Assembly: GCF_024198235.1 (NCBI RefSeq)
Contig: NZ_JAKCFB010000040.1
Location: 16,439-80,438, forward strand
DNA length: 64,000 nt
Origin: Myxococcus dinghuensis
GTDB lineage: Bacteria > Myxococcota > Myxococcia > Myxococcales > Myxococcaceae
Direction of reading: 5' to 3'
A program made the position numbers and the translations under genes. Below the pieces are notes generated by a model. It was not told where the DNA came from. It ran no database searches and worked only from the letters and a program-made list of their open reading frames with translations. Below are positions 43,183 through 52,328 of the stretch, in pieces. Numbering within the stretch: the first letter of the stretch is position 1; the number at the start of each line of letters is the position of its first letter.

Positions 43183-44103
43183 TCAGCCGCCCGCGAAGGG
43201 CCGCCGCCCCGCCGTCACCTCGCGCGCCACGTCGAGGAAGGCCCTGAACGCGGGCGACACCCGCGCGCGGCTGGGGAAGTAGAGGAAGAAGCCGTCCCCC
43301 TGCGCCGCGTAGGGCTCCAGGACCAGGCGCAGCGAGCCGCGCTTCAGCCGCGAGGCCACGTCCGGCTCGAAGGCATACATCAAGCCTGTGCCCGCCTCGG
43401 CCAGGTCCACCATGAGGCGCTGGTCCGTGGTGATGAGCGGACCGCGCACCGGCACGCGCCACGTGCGCGAGCCGCGCTCCAGCTCCCACTGATACAGCGC
43501 GCCGGTGGTGCGCGAACGGATGCAAAGACAGTCGTGTGACAGCAGGTCGCGCGGCGTCTGGGGCGTGCCGCGGCGCTTGAGATACGCGGGCGAGCCCACC
43601 ACCACGAAGCGGAACCCGTCCGACAGGCGCAGCTGCACCATGTCGCGCTCCAGCGCCTCGGACATCCGGATGCCCGCGTCCAGGCCCTCCGCGGCGATGT
43701 CCACCATGTGGTCCTCCACGCGCAGCTCCACCTCCACCCTCGGGTGCAGGGCATGGAAGCGCGCGAGCACCGGCGCGACGATGTAGGGCACCGCGATGGT
43801 CGGCACGGTGAGCCGCACGCGGCCCGACACCTCGCCCGCCTGGGCGGACGCCGTGCGCAGCGCCTCCAGCGCCTGGTCGACGGAGGGGCCCGCGCTCTCC
43901 AGCAGCCGCTGCCCCGCGTCCGTGAGCGACACGCTGCGCGTCGTCCGGGTGAGCAGCGTCACGCCCAGCCGGGTCTCCAACTGGCGGACGGACTGGCTGA
44001 GGGACGAGGAGGAGACCCCCAGGTCGGCCGCCGCCGCCGCGAAGCTGCGACGCCGGGCCACCGCGAGGAAGGCGTTGAGCGCGTTGAGGGGCGTGAAGGC
44101 CAT
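43183..44103 (-). CDS. LysR-family transcriptional regulator
   Basis: Regulator of 306 residues with an N-terminal helix-turn-helix (LNAFLAVARRRSFAAAAADLG, then SSSSLSQSVRQLE) and a type 2 periplasmic-binding effector domain. It belongs to the large CrgA/YafC-like group that usually acts on an adjacent divergent oxidoreductase. The next gene on the plus strand is a zinc alcohol dehydrogenase, 112 bp away, with a small dyad between them. Confidence 0.93.
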   Translation of the reverse strand: MAFTPLNALNAFLAVARRRSFAAAAADLGVSSSSLSQSVRQLETRLGVTLLTRTTRSVSLTDAGQRLLESAGPSVDQALEALRTASAQAGEVSGRVRLTVPTIAVPYIVAPVLARFHALHPRVEVELRVEDHMVDIAAEGLDAGIRMSEALERDMVQLRLSDGFRFVVVGSPAYLKRRGTPQTPRDLLSHDCLCIRSRTTGALYQWELERGSRTWRVPVRGPLITTDQRLMVDLAEAGTGLMYAFEPDVASRLKRGSLRLVLEPYAAQGDGFFLYFPSRARVSPAFRAFLDVAREVTAGRRPFAGG

Positions 44104-44129
44104 TGCGAAGATTTCCTACATACCGTGTT

Positions 44130-44142
44130 CGGATTCCATCCG
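44130..44142. promoter_or_regulatory. Candidate LysR operator
   Basis: Dyad CGGAT-TCC-ATCCG in the 112-bp gap between the LysR and alcohol dehydrogenase genes, 27 bp from the LysR start. Confidence 0.35.
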
Positions 44143-44215
44143 TTTCGCGCACGCCTCGTGGTTCGCATCATGACCGGCGTCGAGCATCGTTTCACCCATC
44201 AGGAGTCACTCCCTC

Positions 44216-45265
44216 ATGACGACCGCCCGAGGCTACGCGGCCCAGTCCGCCACCTCCCCCCTTGCCCCCATCCAGTTCGAGCGCCGGGAGCCCGGCGCGC
44301 GCGACGTCCAGCTCGAGGTCCTCTTCTGCGGCATCTGCCACTCCGACCTGCACCAGGCCCGTGACGAATGGGGCGGCTCCGCCTTCCCCATGGTGCCCGG
44401 CCACGAAATCGTCGGCCGCGTGACGCGCGTGGGCGCGGACGTGACGAAGTTCAAGGTCGGTGACCTGGCGGGCGTGGGCTGCATGGTCGACGCGTGCCGC
44501 ACCTGCCCCTCCTGCAAGGAGGGCCTGGAGCAGTACTGCGCCCAGACGCCCGTCTACACCTACAACTCGAAGGAGCGGGACGGGAAGACGCCCACCCAGG
44601 GCGGCTACTCGGACGTGCTCGTGGTGGACCAGGACTTCGTCCTCAAGGTCCCCGCGAACCTGGACCCCGCACGCGCCGCGCCGCTGCTCTGCGCCGGCAT
44701 CACCACCTACTCCCCCCTGCGCCACTGGAAGGTCGGCCCCGGCCAGCGCGTGGGCGTCGTCGGCCTGGGCGGCCTGGGCCACATGGGCGTGAAGTTCGCG
44801 CGCGCCATGGGCGCCCACGTCGTCGTCTTCAGCCACACGGACAAGAAGAAGCAGGACGCCCTGCGCCTGGGCGCCCACGAGGTCGTCGTCTCCTCCAACG
44901 CCGAGGAGATGGAGGCCCGCGCCGGCACCCTCGACTTCGTGCTCGACACCGTGTCCGCCCCCCACGACATCAACGCCTACCTGGGCCTGCTGCGCCGCGA
45001 CGGCAGCCTCGTGCTCGTCGGCGTCCCGGAGAAGCCCCTGCCCCTGCAGCCCTTCTCCCTCATCGCCCAGCGCCGCAGCTTCTCCGGCTCGAGCATCGGC
45101 GGAATCAATGAAACACAGGAAATGCTAGACTTCTGCGGCAAGCACGAGGTGCTGTCCGACGTGGAGGTCATTCCCATCCAACAGGTGAATGAGGCCTACA
45201 CGCGACTGCTCAAGGGCGACGTGAAGTACCGCTTCGTCATCGACATGCGCAGCCTGAAGGAATGA
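44216..45265 (+). CDS. Zinc-dependent alcohol/aldehyde dehydrogenase (YahK/CAD-like)
   Basis: NAD(P)-dependent oxidoreductase of 349 residues in the MDR superfamily. The catalytic zinc site is C41 in CGICHSD and H63-E64 in PGHEIVGRV. The structural zinc is held by C94, C97, C100 and C108. The Rossmann motif is VVGLGGLGHMGVKFA. The overall pattern matches the cinnamyl-alcohol-dehydrogenase-like, NADPH-preferring branch that includes E. coli YahK. AGGAG precedes the start at 10 nt. It is probably regulated by the divergent LysR. Confidence 0.94.
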   Translation: MTTARGYAAQSATSPLAPIQFERREPGARDVQLEVLFCGICHSDLHQARDEWGGSAFPMVPGHEIVGRVTRVGADVTKFKVGDLAGVGCMVDACRTCPSCKEGLEQYCAQTPVYTYNSKERDGKTPTQGGYSDVLVVDQDFVLKVPANLDPARAAPLLCAGITTYSPLRHWKVGPGQRVGVVGLGGLGHMGVKFARAMGAHVVVFSHTDKKKQDALRLGAHEVVVSSNAEEMEARAGTLDFVLDTVSAPHDINAYLGLLRRDGSLVLVGVPEKPLPLQPFSLIAQRRSFSGSSIGGINETQEMLDFCGKHEVLSDVEVIPIQQVNEAYTRLLKGDVKYRFVIDMRSLKE

Positions 45266-45267
45266 CT

Positions 45268-45301
45268 GACGCGGCGCGGCGCCCTCGGGTGGCGCCGCGT
45301 C
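45268..45301 (+). terminator. Hairpin after alcohol dehydrogenase gene
   Basis: Perfect 10-bp stem GACGCGGCGC / GCGCCGCGTC with a 14-nt loop starting 3 nt after the stop codon. There is no T-tract. Confidence 0.55.
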
Positions 45302-45339
45302 CCGAAGGCATTCATTGCCCGAGTGTCGTGCGCGAGACA

Positions 45340-45384
45340 TTGCATTGCCCACCAGTACAAGTGCCTGCTCGGTGGGCGGTGCAA
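45340..45384 (+). other. Leader hairpin upstream of small gene
   Basis: Arms TTGCATTGCCCACC and GGTGGGCGGTGCAA pair over 14 positions (two as G-U in RNA) around a 17-nt loop, ending 11 nt before the ATG at 45396. No Shine-Dalgarno lies between the hairpin and the ATG. It may control translation of the small gene, or be an attenuator. Confidence 0.4.
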
Positions 45385-45395
45385 ATTCTCATATC

Positions 45396-45686
45396 ATGAC
45401 TACGACACTTGAGCATGCTGGTTACAACAAGATGACGGTGCTGTATCCCGAGGAGCAGGAGCTGCTGGCCCCGGGGCAATCCGTGAAAGACCCGCAGACG
45501 GCCGCGAAGCTGCGATTGCAAGCAAGTCTTTGGTTGAGCCGCGCGCAGCGCGAGTATCACGACGCCATCTTCCTGCGGGACGGCTCCGAGGACAGCCTGG
45601 ACCGCTACGCGAGCGCGCGGGCGGAGCTGGACTCGGCGGAGGCGTGGGCCCTGCGCGTGGCGAACGCCCTCATCCAGCGCGGCTGA
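45396..45686 (+). CDS. Small hypothetical protein
   Basis: Protein of 96 residues, soluble and mostly helical (LRLQASLWLSRAQREYHDAI, ELDSAEAWALRVANALIQR). The GC-rich third positions support a coding gene. The start is uncertain: ATGs at 45396 and 45432 both lack a Shine-Dalgarno, and a leader hairpin ends just before the first. No family is recognised. It converges on the acyltransferase gene across a strong hairpin. Confidence 0.6.
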   Translation: MTTTLEHAGYNKMTVLYPEEQELLAPGQSVKDPQTAAKLRLQASLWLSRAQREYHDAIFLRDGSEDSLDRYASARAELDSAEAWALRVANALIQRG

Positions 45687-45703
45687 ACCACGCGGGGAGC
45701 GAC

Positions 45704-45737
45704 GATGCGCGCGGCATCGGGAGGGCCCGCGCGCATC
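45704..45737. terminator. Bidirectional hairpin between convergent genes
   Basis: Perfect 11-bp stem GATGCGCGCGG / CCGCGCGCATC with a 12-nt loop, lying between the stops at 45686 (plus) and 45745 (minus). Confidence 0.6.
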
Positions 45738-45744
45738 CGGTGCT

Positions 45745-46980
45745 TCAGCTCGCGGCTCCCGGAGAGCCATTGGCCACGGGCGCCGGGGCGGCGGCCGGCG
45801 CGGGGCGCTCGCTGTACGGGAAGTAGTCCTTGAGCTTCAGGAAGTGCTTCTCGAACAGGTTCCAGCTCACCAGCGCGATGCCCAGCGAGAGCGACGCCGC
45901 GACCAGGTAGAACACCACCTGCATGGGGAAGTCGGACCCGCCCACCTCCTTCAGCGGCGTCTTCAGCACCGTGCGCCGGAGGATGGCGTCCAGCGGCGAG
46001 TGCACCAGGTAGATGGCGTAGCTGTACTTGCCGTAGGTGAGCAGCACGCGGTTGGAGAACACGCGGTGGAGCACGCTGCCCTTCTTCGCGGACACGACCT
46101 GGTACACGAGCAGCGTGTAGAGGATGCCCACCGCGGTGTAGCCCCCGGTGCGGATCACCGTCTTGAACGCAGGCCCCACCGGCAGGGCGATGGTCGCCGC
46201 CACCACGGGCAGCGCCAGGAGCGGCGCGTAGCGCATCCACGGGAACGCGCCCAGCCCCTTGCCCTCCGGGTGGCGCAGCACCAGCGACAGCAGCGCGCCC
46301 AACGCCAGCGAGTCCACGCGGCAGAACGTCACCACGTACGTGCTCTCCTCGCTCGCGCCCCACAGCGTCAGGCCCACGCGCACCAGGATGGCCATGGCGA
46401 TGGTGCCCAGGCACAGCCGGATGGCGCCCCGGTACGACACCGCGGCGATGAGGAACGGCCAGACGATGTAGAACTGCTCCTCGATGGCCAGCGACCACAC
46501 CACGCCCAGGATGGGGTGCGTCGTGTCCACGAAGAGCTGGTAGAAGTTGGAGAGGTACAGCAGGTACCAGACGGCGCCGTCGGTGGTGATGCGCTCGTCC
46601 AGGTGCAGCCGCCCCACCAGCGGCGGCAGGACGAGGAACGACACGGCCAGCGCCGCGTAGTACAGCGGGAAGATGCGCAGGAAGCGCCGCGCGTAGAAGT
46701 TGCGGAAGTAATACGTCTGCCCCTTCGCCTCCCACAGGATGCCGGTGATGAGGAAGCCGGAGAGGACGAAGAACAGGTCCACGCCCGTCCAGCCCGCCCC
46801 CGCCAGCCACCAGGTCGCGCGCCCCGCGACGCTCTGGTCACTCAGGTGCGTGGTGTGGAAGAAGACGACCAGCAGGACCGCGAGGCCCCGGACACCATCC
46901 AGCACGGGCAGATGGCCGTGCAGGCGCGGAGCAGGCACCGCCGGAGCACCGGCATCCGGACGGGCGGAATGGGCAGACAT
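45745..46980 (-). CDS. Acyltransferase 3 family membrane protein (OafA/YrhL-like)
   Basis: Integral-membrane O-acyltransferase of 411 residues with about ten hydrophobic helices. Signatures include LDGVRGLAVLLVVFFH (catalytic-type His in the first helix), GVDLFFVLSGFLITGILW, RRFLRIFPLYY and SLAIEEQFYIVWP. It probably acetylates or acylates a surface polysaccharide or lipid using cytoplasmic acyl-CoA. ATGs at 46980 and 46992 are both possible. No glycosyltransferase cluster is nearby, so the acceptor is unknown. Confidence 0.92.
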   Translation of the reverse strand: MSAHSARPDAGAPAVPAPRLHGHLPVLDGVRGLAVLLVVFFHTTHLSDQSVAGRATWWLAGAGWTGVDLFFVLSGFLITGILWEAKGQTYYFRNFYARRFLRIFPLYYAALAVSFLVLPPLVGRLHLDERITTDGAVWYLLYLSNFYQLFVDTTHPILGVVWSLAIEEQFYIVWPFLIAAVSYRGAIRLCLGTIAMAILVRVGLTLWGASEESTYVVTFCRVDSLALGALLSLVLRHPEGKGLGAFPWMRYAPLLALPVVAATIALPVGPAFKTVIRTGGYTAVGILYTLLVYQVVSAKKGSVLHRVFSNRVLLTYGKYSYAIYLVHSPLDAILRRTVLKTPLKEVGGSDFPMQVVFYLVAASLSLGIALVSWNLFEKHFLKLKDYFPYSERPAPAAAPAPVANGSPGAAS

Positions 46981-47301
46981 GTTCAGTCTCATACCAGCAT
47001 CCATTCCGCGCCAACAAGGTGCCCTCCCTCGACGCAAAGACATCGCCGCGCGAGAAGACGCGGTGTCACGACGGCCCCGTGACACGCGAGCCGACACCCC
47101 GCGCGTGACGTCCCGAGTGAGCCGCCGCCACCGCGCGCCGGGACACGTGCCTGGTCCGCCGCCCTCCGGCCGTCCTCGCCACGGCCCTGTCCGGAGCCGG
47201 CGCGCGCGGCCCACGAGGACGCTGGAACGAGGCTTCGACACGGTCCGGTGAAACTCCGGAGCGACTCGTGACACTGTGGGCTCGTGGCCCTTCTTTCCGC
47301 G
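46981..47301. promoter_or_regulatory. Divergent promoter region with GTGACAC motifs
   Basis: About 320 bp without a gene between the acyltransferase and ECF sigma genes. It contains an inverted repeat GTGTCAC-N9-GTGACAC (47063-47085) and a further GTGACAC at 47268-47274, just upstream of the sigma start. The motif may be a shared regulator site or part of the ECF promoters. Confidence 0.35.
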
Positions 47302-47901
47302 ATGAAGATGGTCCTGGCGGGTGCGCCCCCATCCGACACGGATGGGGAGCGCGCGCTGCTGCGTCGGGCGCGCGCCGGAGACCCCGCGGCGTTCCGGCGC
47401 CTGTTCGAGCGGCACGCACCGGGCGTGTGGCGCTTCCTGCGCGACCTGCTGCGTGACGAGGAGGCGGCGGACGAGGCCACCCAGGAGACGTTCGTCCGCG
47501 CGCACGGGCGGCTCCAGGCGCTGCGCGACGAGGAGCGGCTCGGGGCGTGGCTGCTGGGCATCGCCCGGCTCGTGTACCTGGAGTCGCGGCGGAGCCGGGG
47601 CGTGCAGGTGGACGTGGAGGCCGAGGAGCACGCGCGCGAGGTGGAGGCGGTGCTGCCCACGCCCTCGCCGGAGGACCTGCTGCTGGATCGCGAACTGGAG
47701 GGCCTGCTCACCCAGGCCCTGGGGACGCTGCGCGAGGAGCGGCGCGCGGCGCTGCTGCTGCGCATCGACCACGGGCTGCCCTACGAGGAGATTGCATCCG
47801 TGATGGGCTGGTCCCTCCAGAAGGTGAAGAACGAAATCCACCGCGCGAGGCTGAGCCTGCGGGAGCAGCTCTCCGCCCACATGGGAGGGAGCCGGCCATG
47901 A
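47302..47901 (+). CDS. ECF-type RNA polymerase sigma factor
   Basis: Sigma factor of about 199 residues. Region 2 reads LFERHAPGVWRFLRDLL then DEATQETFVRAHGRL (promoter -10 recognition). Region 4 reads LREERRAALLLRIDHGLPYEEIASVMG then LQKVKNEIHRARLSLRE (-35 recognition). Codons at 47284 (GTG), 47302 and 47308 could start it and none has a clear Shine-Dalgarno; 47302 is used. It overlaps the following zinc-finger anti-sigma gene by four bases, so the two form a regulatory pair. The target genes are unknown. Confidence 0.92.
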   Translation: MKMVLAGAPPSDTDGERALLRRARAGDPAAFRRLFERHAPGVWRFLRDLLRDEEAADEATQETFVRAHGRLQALRDEERLGAWLLGIARLVYLESRRSRGVQVDVEAEEHAREVEAVLPTPSPEDLLLDRELEGLLTQALGTLREERRAALLLRIDHGLPYEEIASVMGWSLQKVKNEIHRARLSLREQLSAHMGGSRP

Positions 47902-48386
47902 GCGCCTGTCGGGAGAACGAGCTGGACGCGCTGCTGGCCGGGGAGCTGTCGGACGAGGACGCCGCGCGGGTGCGCGCGCACGCGGAGGGCTGCGCCGCGT
48001 GCCGGCACGCGCTGACCTGGCTGCGGATGGAGCGGGGGTGGATGGCCCAGCGCGCGCGCCGCACGCCGTCGCGCCCGGCGCTCGACTTCGCCGCGCTCGA
48101 GGCACGGCTGGCGGCGACGGCGGAGCCCTCCGTCGTGCCCCACCGCGCGCCTCACGAGTCGCCCTGGCGCGGCTGGCGGACGATGCTGATGGGCGCCATG
48201 GCCACCATGGCGTGCTTCGGGCTCGGCCTGGTCCGCAGCGGGCCCACCACGAACGCCGAGGAGCCCTGGGGCGCCGAGGTCCTCGTCGCCGCGAGCGGCG
48301 AGGCCTGCGAGGACGCCGCCGCCGCGCTGGAGGCCCGGGTGGGCGCGTGTCTCATCGCCACACCCGGGCTCGCGCTGCGCAACTAG
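47898..48386 (+). CDS. Membrane anti-sigma factor with zinc-finger domain
   Basis: Protein of 162 residues. The N-terminus has a ZAS-type zinc-binding pattern (RVRAHAEGCAACRHAL, H-x3-C-x2-C) that clamps ECF sigma factors. A single transmembrane segment lies near residues 97-112 (TMLMGAMATMACFGLGLV). The C-terminal part of about 45 residues would lie in the periplasm as a sensor. The ATG overlaps the sigma gene stop (ATGA), which implies coupled, balanced synthesis. Confidence 0.88.
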   Translation: MSACRENELDALLAGELSDEDAARVRAHAEGCAACRHALTWLRMERGWMAQRARRTPSRPALDFAALEARLAATAEPSVVPHRAPHESPWRGWRTMLMGAMATMACFGLGLVRSGPTTNAEEPWGAEVLVAASGEACEDAAAALEARVGACLIATPGLALRN

Positions 48387-48393
48387 CCCCGGC

Positions 48394-50178
48394 TCACGGA
48401 GGGCAGAGCGAGTCCGCCTTCGACACGGCCGCGTCCGCCTGCACCAGGCCGTCGCCGAACTTGTCGTCCTTGCCCTGGGGACCCAGGTCGCGGGCCGTCG
48501 TCCGCAGGATGTCGCGGATCTGCCTGTTGGTCAGCGCCGGGCACGCGCTCCACGCCAGCGCGGCCACGCCCGCCACGTGCGGCGTCGCCATGGACGTGCC
48601 CGTCTCGCGCAGGTAGTCCAGGCCGGCCACCTGCACCGTCACGTCCTGCCCCACGCGCTGCTTGAGCAGGTTGGCGGAGTCCATGGACACGGACGTGGTG
48701 GGGACCCAGTAGGACGCGGGGCCGTTGAGCGTGAAGGTGCCCGTGCCCTCCGCCGCCTCGTTGTTGCCGATGATGATGGCCTTGGCGCCCGCGCGGATGG
48801 CGTTGCGCGCCTTGTCCTCGAAGTAGATGCCGCCGCCCCGGTCCACCAGCGCCACGAAGCCGCCACAGGTGGCGCCGGCGCCGCAGGAGGAGACGCGGTC
48901 GCCCAGCGCGCAGTAGACGAGCTTGCCGGTGTAGTTGCCGAGCGTGGTGTACTCGAGCGGCTCGGAGGTGTAGTTCGTCCCCGCCGCGTCGACGTCACCG
49001 TAGGGCGCGCCGCCGACGATGGTGGCGCTCAACACGCTCACGCCCGGCCCCACCAGCGACACCTGCGGACCGTACTGGGAGAAGGACGCCCACTGCTGCT
49101 GGAAGTCCACCGCGCCCACCGCGATGACGCTGTCGTACGCGGCCGGGAAGGACACGCCCTGCACGCCGCGGTTGCCCGTGGCGGCGACGGAGAGGACGCC
49201 CGCCGCGAACGCCTCGTCGAAGGCGTCCTTCTCCGCCTGCACCGGGTCGGTCGACCCGAGCGACAGGGAGACGACCTTCGCGTTCTGCGTGCGGCACCAC
49301 TCCAGCGCGGAGACGACGTCGGACGTGCGACCGTTGCCCGACGTGTCGAGCACGCGCGCCACCAGCAGCTCCACGGTGGGCGCCACGCCGACGACCCCAT
49401 CCCGGTCCTCGCCGGGCCGGACGTGGCCACCCGCGCCGAGCTGCGCCGCGATGGTCGCCGCGGTGTGCGTGCCGTGACCGCCGCCCCACTCGACGACGCC
49501 GTTGGTCACCTTCTGGTCCAGCGGCTCGTTGTCCCCGTCGATGAAGTCCTTGCCGCCGACGTACGCCGCCTGCAGCTCCGGATGACGGTTGTCCCAGCCG
49601 CTGTCGATGACACACACCTTGATGCCGGAGCCCGACGGCGCGCCGTCATCCAGGACGCCGTCGTTGTTCGCGTCCCAGACCTGGGGCGCGTGGACGAGCT
49701 TCAAGCCATCCGTGTACTCGCCGACCGAGCCCCGGGTGTTCGGCGTGCCGCCCAGCAGGAGCGTCGGCGACAGGCTCGGCATGCCGAGCGCGCGCACCAC
49801 GCGGTCCTCCTCCACCCGCACCACGTCCGGGTCCGCCGCGAGCGCGGCCTTCGCGGCCGGGGAGACGTGGGCGGCGAGCGCGTGGATGCGCTCGAAGCGC
49901 CGCTGCACCCGGGCACCCAGCGACAGCGCCCTCGCGGAGAAGGCGTCCGCGCTGGCCACGGCCGAGGCGGACACGGTGGGACGGTAGGTGATGATGACGC
50001 GCTCGTCCTCGCCCTGGCTCAGCGCGGCGGCGTCGCTCCGGGACTGCGCGGTGCGCGGCACGGAGACCTCCTCGGTGCCCGGACACACCTCTTCTTCGGG
50101 ACCGGTGGGGTCGGGATCCGACCCCGAGGAGCAGGCAACCGCTCCGCCGAGCAGCCCGAGCAAGACCCAACGCTTCAT
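48394..50178 (-). CDS. Exported subtilisin-like serine protease with PA domain
   Basis: S8 peptidase lipoprotein of 594 residues. The signal peptide ends in a lipobox (GGAVAC, Cys16). An inhibitor-I9-like propeptide spans about 58-130 (ERVIITYRPTVSASAVASAD to VVRVEEDRVVRA). The catalytic triad is Asp192 (VIDSGWDNRHPE), His235 (GGGHGTHTA) and Ser529 (GTSMATPHVAG), with Asn336 in the oxyanion region. A PA (protease-associated) insert of roughly 110 residues (about 400-510) sits between the Asn and the Ser, as in many secreted bacterial and plant subtilases. AAGGGAG precedes the ATG at 50178. It probably acts in prey or polymer degradation. Confidence 0.93.
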   Translation of the reverse strand: MKRWVLLGLLGGAVACSSGSDPDPTGPEEEVCPGTEEVSVPRTAQSRSDAAALSQGEDERVIITYRPTVSASAVASADAFSARALSLGARVQRRFERIHALAAHVSPAAKAALAADPDVVRVEEDRVVRALGMPSLSPTLLLGGTPNTRGSVGEYTDGLKLVHAPQVWDANNDGVLDDGAPSGSGIKVCVIDSGWDNRHPELQAAYVGGKDFIDGDNEPLDQKVTNGVVEWGGGHGTHTAATIAAQLGAGGHVRPGEDRDGVVGVAPTVELLVARVLDTSGNGRTSDVVSALEWCRTQNAKVVSLSLGSTDPVQAEKDAFDEAFAAGVLSVAATGNRGVQGVSFPAAYDSVIAVGAVDFQQQWASFSQYGPQVSLVGPGVSVLSATIVGGAPYGDVDAAGTNYTSEPLEYTTLGNYTGKLVYCALGDRVSSCGAGATCGGFVALVDRGGGIYFEDKARNAIRAGAKAIIIGNNEAAEGTGTFTLNGPASYWVPTTSVSMDSANLLKQRVGQDVTVQVAGLDYLRETGTSMATPHVAGVAALAWSACPALTNRQIRDILRTTARDLGPQGKDDKFGDGLVQADAAVSKADSLCPP

Positions 50179-50417
50179 CGTGTTTCTCCCTTGAACGAAC
50201 GTCCCGGCCAGCCGTTGTGTGCCGCATGCCCTCGGGTCGACTTCCGAGGACCGAGGTGAACGGGAAGACACCGCTCCCCGTTCCTGACGCACAAGTTAAG
50301 CACGCTGGCCGTTCGTCTGCTCGCGGGGCTGTCGGGCGCAGGACGGGGCACGACCGTCGAGCGACCTCGGGACGTATGCCGGGCAACGCTCTGCGGGGGC
50401 CAGCCGGGTGCCCCGCG

Positions 50418-52112
50418 TCACGCGGGCGCGCTGTCGATGCCGAAGATGCGCGACGCGTCGTCCGCGTAGAGGGCCAGTTGGCGCTCGGTCTCCTGGGCAT
50501 CCCACCCCAGGTGGGGAGCCATGGCCTCCGCGGCCACGCGCGCGGCGGCGCGCCCCTGGTCCCTCGTCTCGAAGGCGACCTTCAGGCGGCGGATGAGCAG
50601 GTCGGACAGGGAGTGGACGAACTCGTGCGTGACGCCCCACACGGCCTCGGCCGCGCGGTAGGGCAGCCCCTCCGCCAACGGGCGGGCGAGCGAGGGCAGC
50701 TCGCGCGTGAGGCGCCACACCTGACGCCAGCGGTTGCCGTAGGCGCGAACCAGGTGGAGGGCCGTGGCCGCGTCGCCCACGCCCTCGCGCGCGGCGGCCA
50801 GCTCCAGGTCCATGCTCGGGATGTCCCCACCGGGCAGGGGCAGCGACTCGGTGGGTGACTTGCGGCGGGGCTGGTGCAGTTGCCGCTCCACGGCGTCCAC
50901 CACGTCGCGCGCCATGACCCGGTAGGTGGTGAGCTTGCCACCGCTGATGGCGAGCACGCCCGTGGGGCTGACGTCGATGTGGTGCTCGCGGCTGGCGCTG
51001 CCCGCGTCGGTGTTGCCGTGGTAGCCGCTGGCGGACAGGGGCCGGATGCCGGCCCACGCGCTCACCACGTCCCCGCGCGTCAGTCGCGCCTCGGGGAAGA
51101 AGGCGTTGGCGGAGGCCAGGAGGTAGGCGACGTCCTCCTCGCTGGCGCGCACCTCCGCGGGGTGGGCGCGGGTGGACGTCTCCGTCGTGCCGATGATGGT
51201 GAAGCCGTCCGCGGGGAGGATGAACATCACGCGCCCGTCGCGCGGCGACAGCAGCGTGAGGGCGTCCCGGTTGCCCAGCCGCTCGCGAGGGACGGCGAGG
51301 TGCACGCCCTTGCTGCCGCGCACCGCGTGCACGTTGCCGTCGCGGGAGTCCAGTCGACGAATCTCGTCGCTCCAGGGGCCGGTGGCGTTGACCACGCAGC
51401 GCGCGCGCACGGAGAGCTCACGGCCGGAGAGGTGGTCCACCACCACCGCGCCCGTCGCGCGCCCGTCGTCGACGGTGAGCTGCTGGACGGAGGCGTGGTT
51501 GAGCACGACGGCGCCCGCCTCGGCGGCGCCCAGCGCGTTGGCCAGGGTGAGGCGCGCGTCGTCCGTGGCCGCGTCGTAGTAGCGCGCACCGCCCTTGAGC
51601 TCCTCCATGCGCAGGCCGGGCTCGGCGTCGTGGACCTGTCGCGCGTTGAGCCGCTGGTAGCCCTTCACGTTCCGGAAGAGCGACAGGGCGTCGTACAGCA
51701 TGAGGCCCGCGTTGAGCTTCCAGCGCGGCACGCGCGCGCCCGCGTACACGGGCCACACGAAGGCCAGCGGGTGCACCAGGTGTGGCGCCAGCTTCAAGAG
51801 CCGCTGCCGCTCGATGCTCGACTCGAACACGAGCCCCAGGTGGCCGTGCTCCAGGTAGCGCAGCCCCCCGTGGATGAGCCGCGACGAGCGGCTGGACGTC
51901 CCGCTCGCGAAGTCCTCGCGCTCCACGAGCGCGACCTTCAGTCCACGCAGCACCGCGTCGCGCGCCGCCCCCGCGCCCGTGACGCCTCCGCCGATGATGA
52001 GGACATCGAACGTCTCGGAGGCCAGCGCTCGCAAGCGCTCCTCTCGAGGACGTGTCGGCGGGACCTCGCCTTCGGGGAACGACTGGCGGAGCGCGGCGGA
52101 TTCGGAACGCAC
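50418..52112 (-). CDS. glpD: Aerobic glycerol-3-phosphate dehydrogenase
   Basis: FAD-dependent dehydrogenase of about 564 residues that oxidises glycerol-3-phosphate to dihydroxyacetone phosphate and feeds electrons to quinone at the inner membrane. The FAD motif is VLIIGGGVTGAGAARDA. Family blocks SRLIHGGLRYLEHG, GPWSDEIRRLD and AISGGKLTTYRVMA are present, with the C-terminal DAO_C domain complete. The start is uncertain. The GTG at 52112 is chosen because codons upstream of it lose GC bias; the alternative GTG is 52148. Neither has a Shine-Dalgarno. No glycerol kinase or facilitator gene is adjacent. Confidence 0.93.
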   Translation of the reverse strand: MRSESAALRQSFPEGEVPPTRPREERLRALASETFDVLIIGGGVTGAGAARDAVLRGLKVALVEREDFASGTSSRSSRLIHGGLRYLEHGHLGLVFESSIERQRLLKLAPHLVHPLAFVWPVYAGARVPRWKLNAGLMLYDALSLFRNVKGYQRLNARQVHDAEPGLRMEELKGGARYYDAATDDARLTLANALGAAEAGAVVLNHASVQQLTVDDGRATGAVVVDHLSGRELSVRARCVVNATGPWSDEIRRLDSRDGNVHAVRGSKGVHLAVPRERLGNRDALTLLSPRDGRVMFILPADGFTIIGTTETSTRAHPAEVRASEEDVAYLLASANAFFPEARLTRGDVVSAWAGIRPLSASGYHGNTDAGSASREHHIDVSPTGVLAISGGKLTTYRVMARDVVDAVERQLHQPRRKSPTESLPLPGGDIPSMDLELAAAREGVGDAATALHLVRAYGNRWRQVWRLTRELPSLARPLAEGLPYRAAEAVWGVTHEFVHSLSDLLIRRLKVAFETRDQGRAAARVAAEAMAPHLGWDAQETERQLALYADDASRIFGIDSAPA

Positions 52113-52328
52113 ACACGGATTGTAATGACGACCGGCCCGACGCGACACTCGAAAACAATGCGGCGCGTCAAGAGGACTACAGCCGGTGATTTCCGTGGGG
52201 CCGTCGAGTGGACACTCCCTGGGCGGGAGTGATGACGGGAGGGCGGAAGGCTGCGACCCGCGGGAGGGGTCGGGGTTGCGGGGGAGCGCCCTAGGCTCGC
52301 GGGTGTGATGCCACCATCCGCGGGCGGA

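Noticed and set aside
50411..50425. CCCGCGT-C-ACGCGGG as glpD terminator
   Set aside because: The single-base loop is too short for an RNA hairpin, and it overlaps the glpD stop codon.
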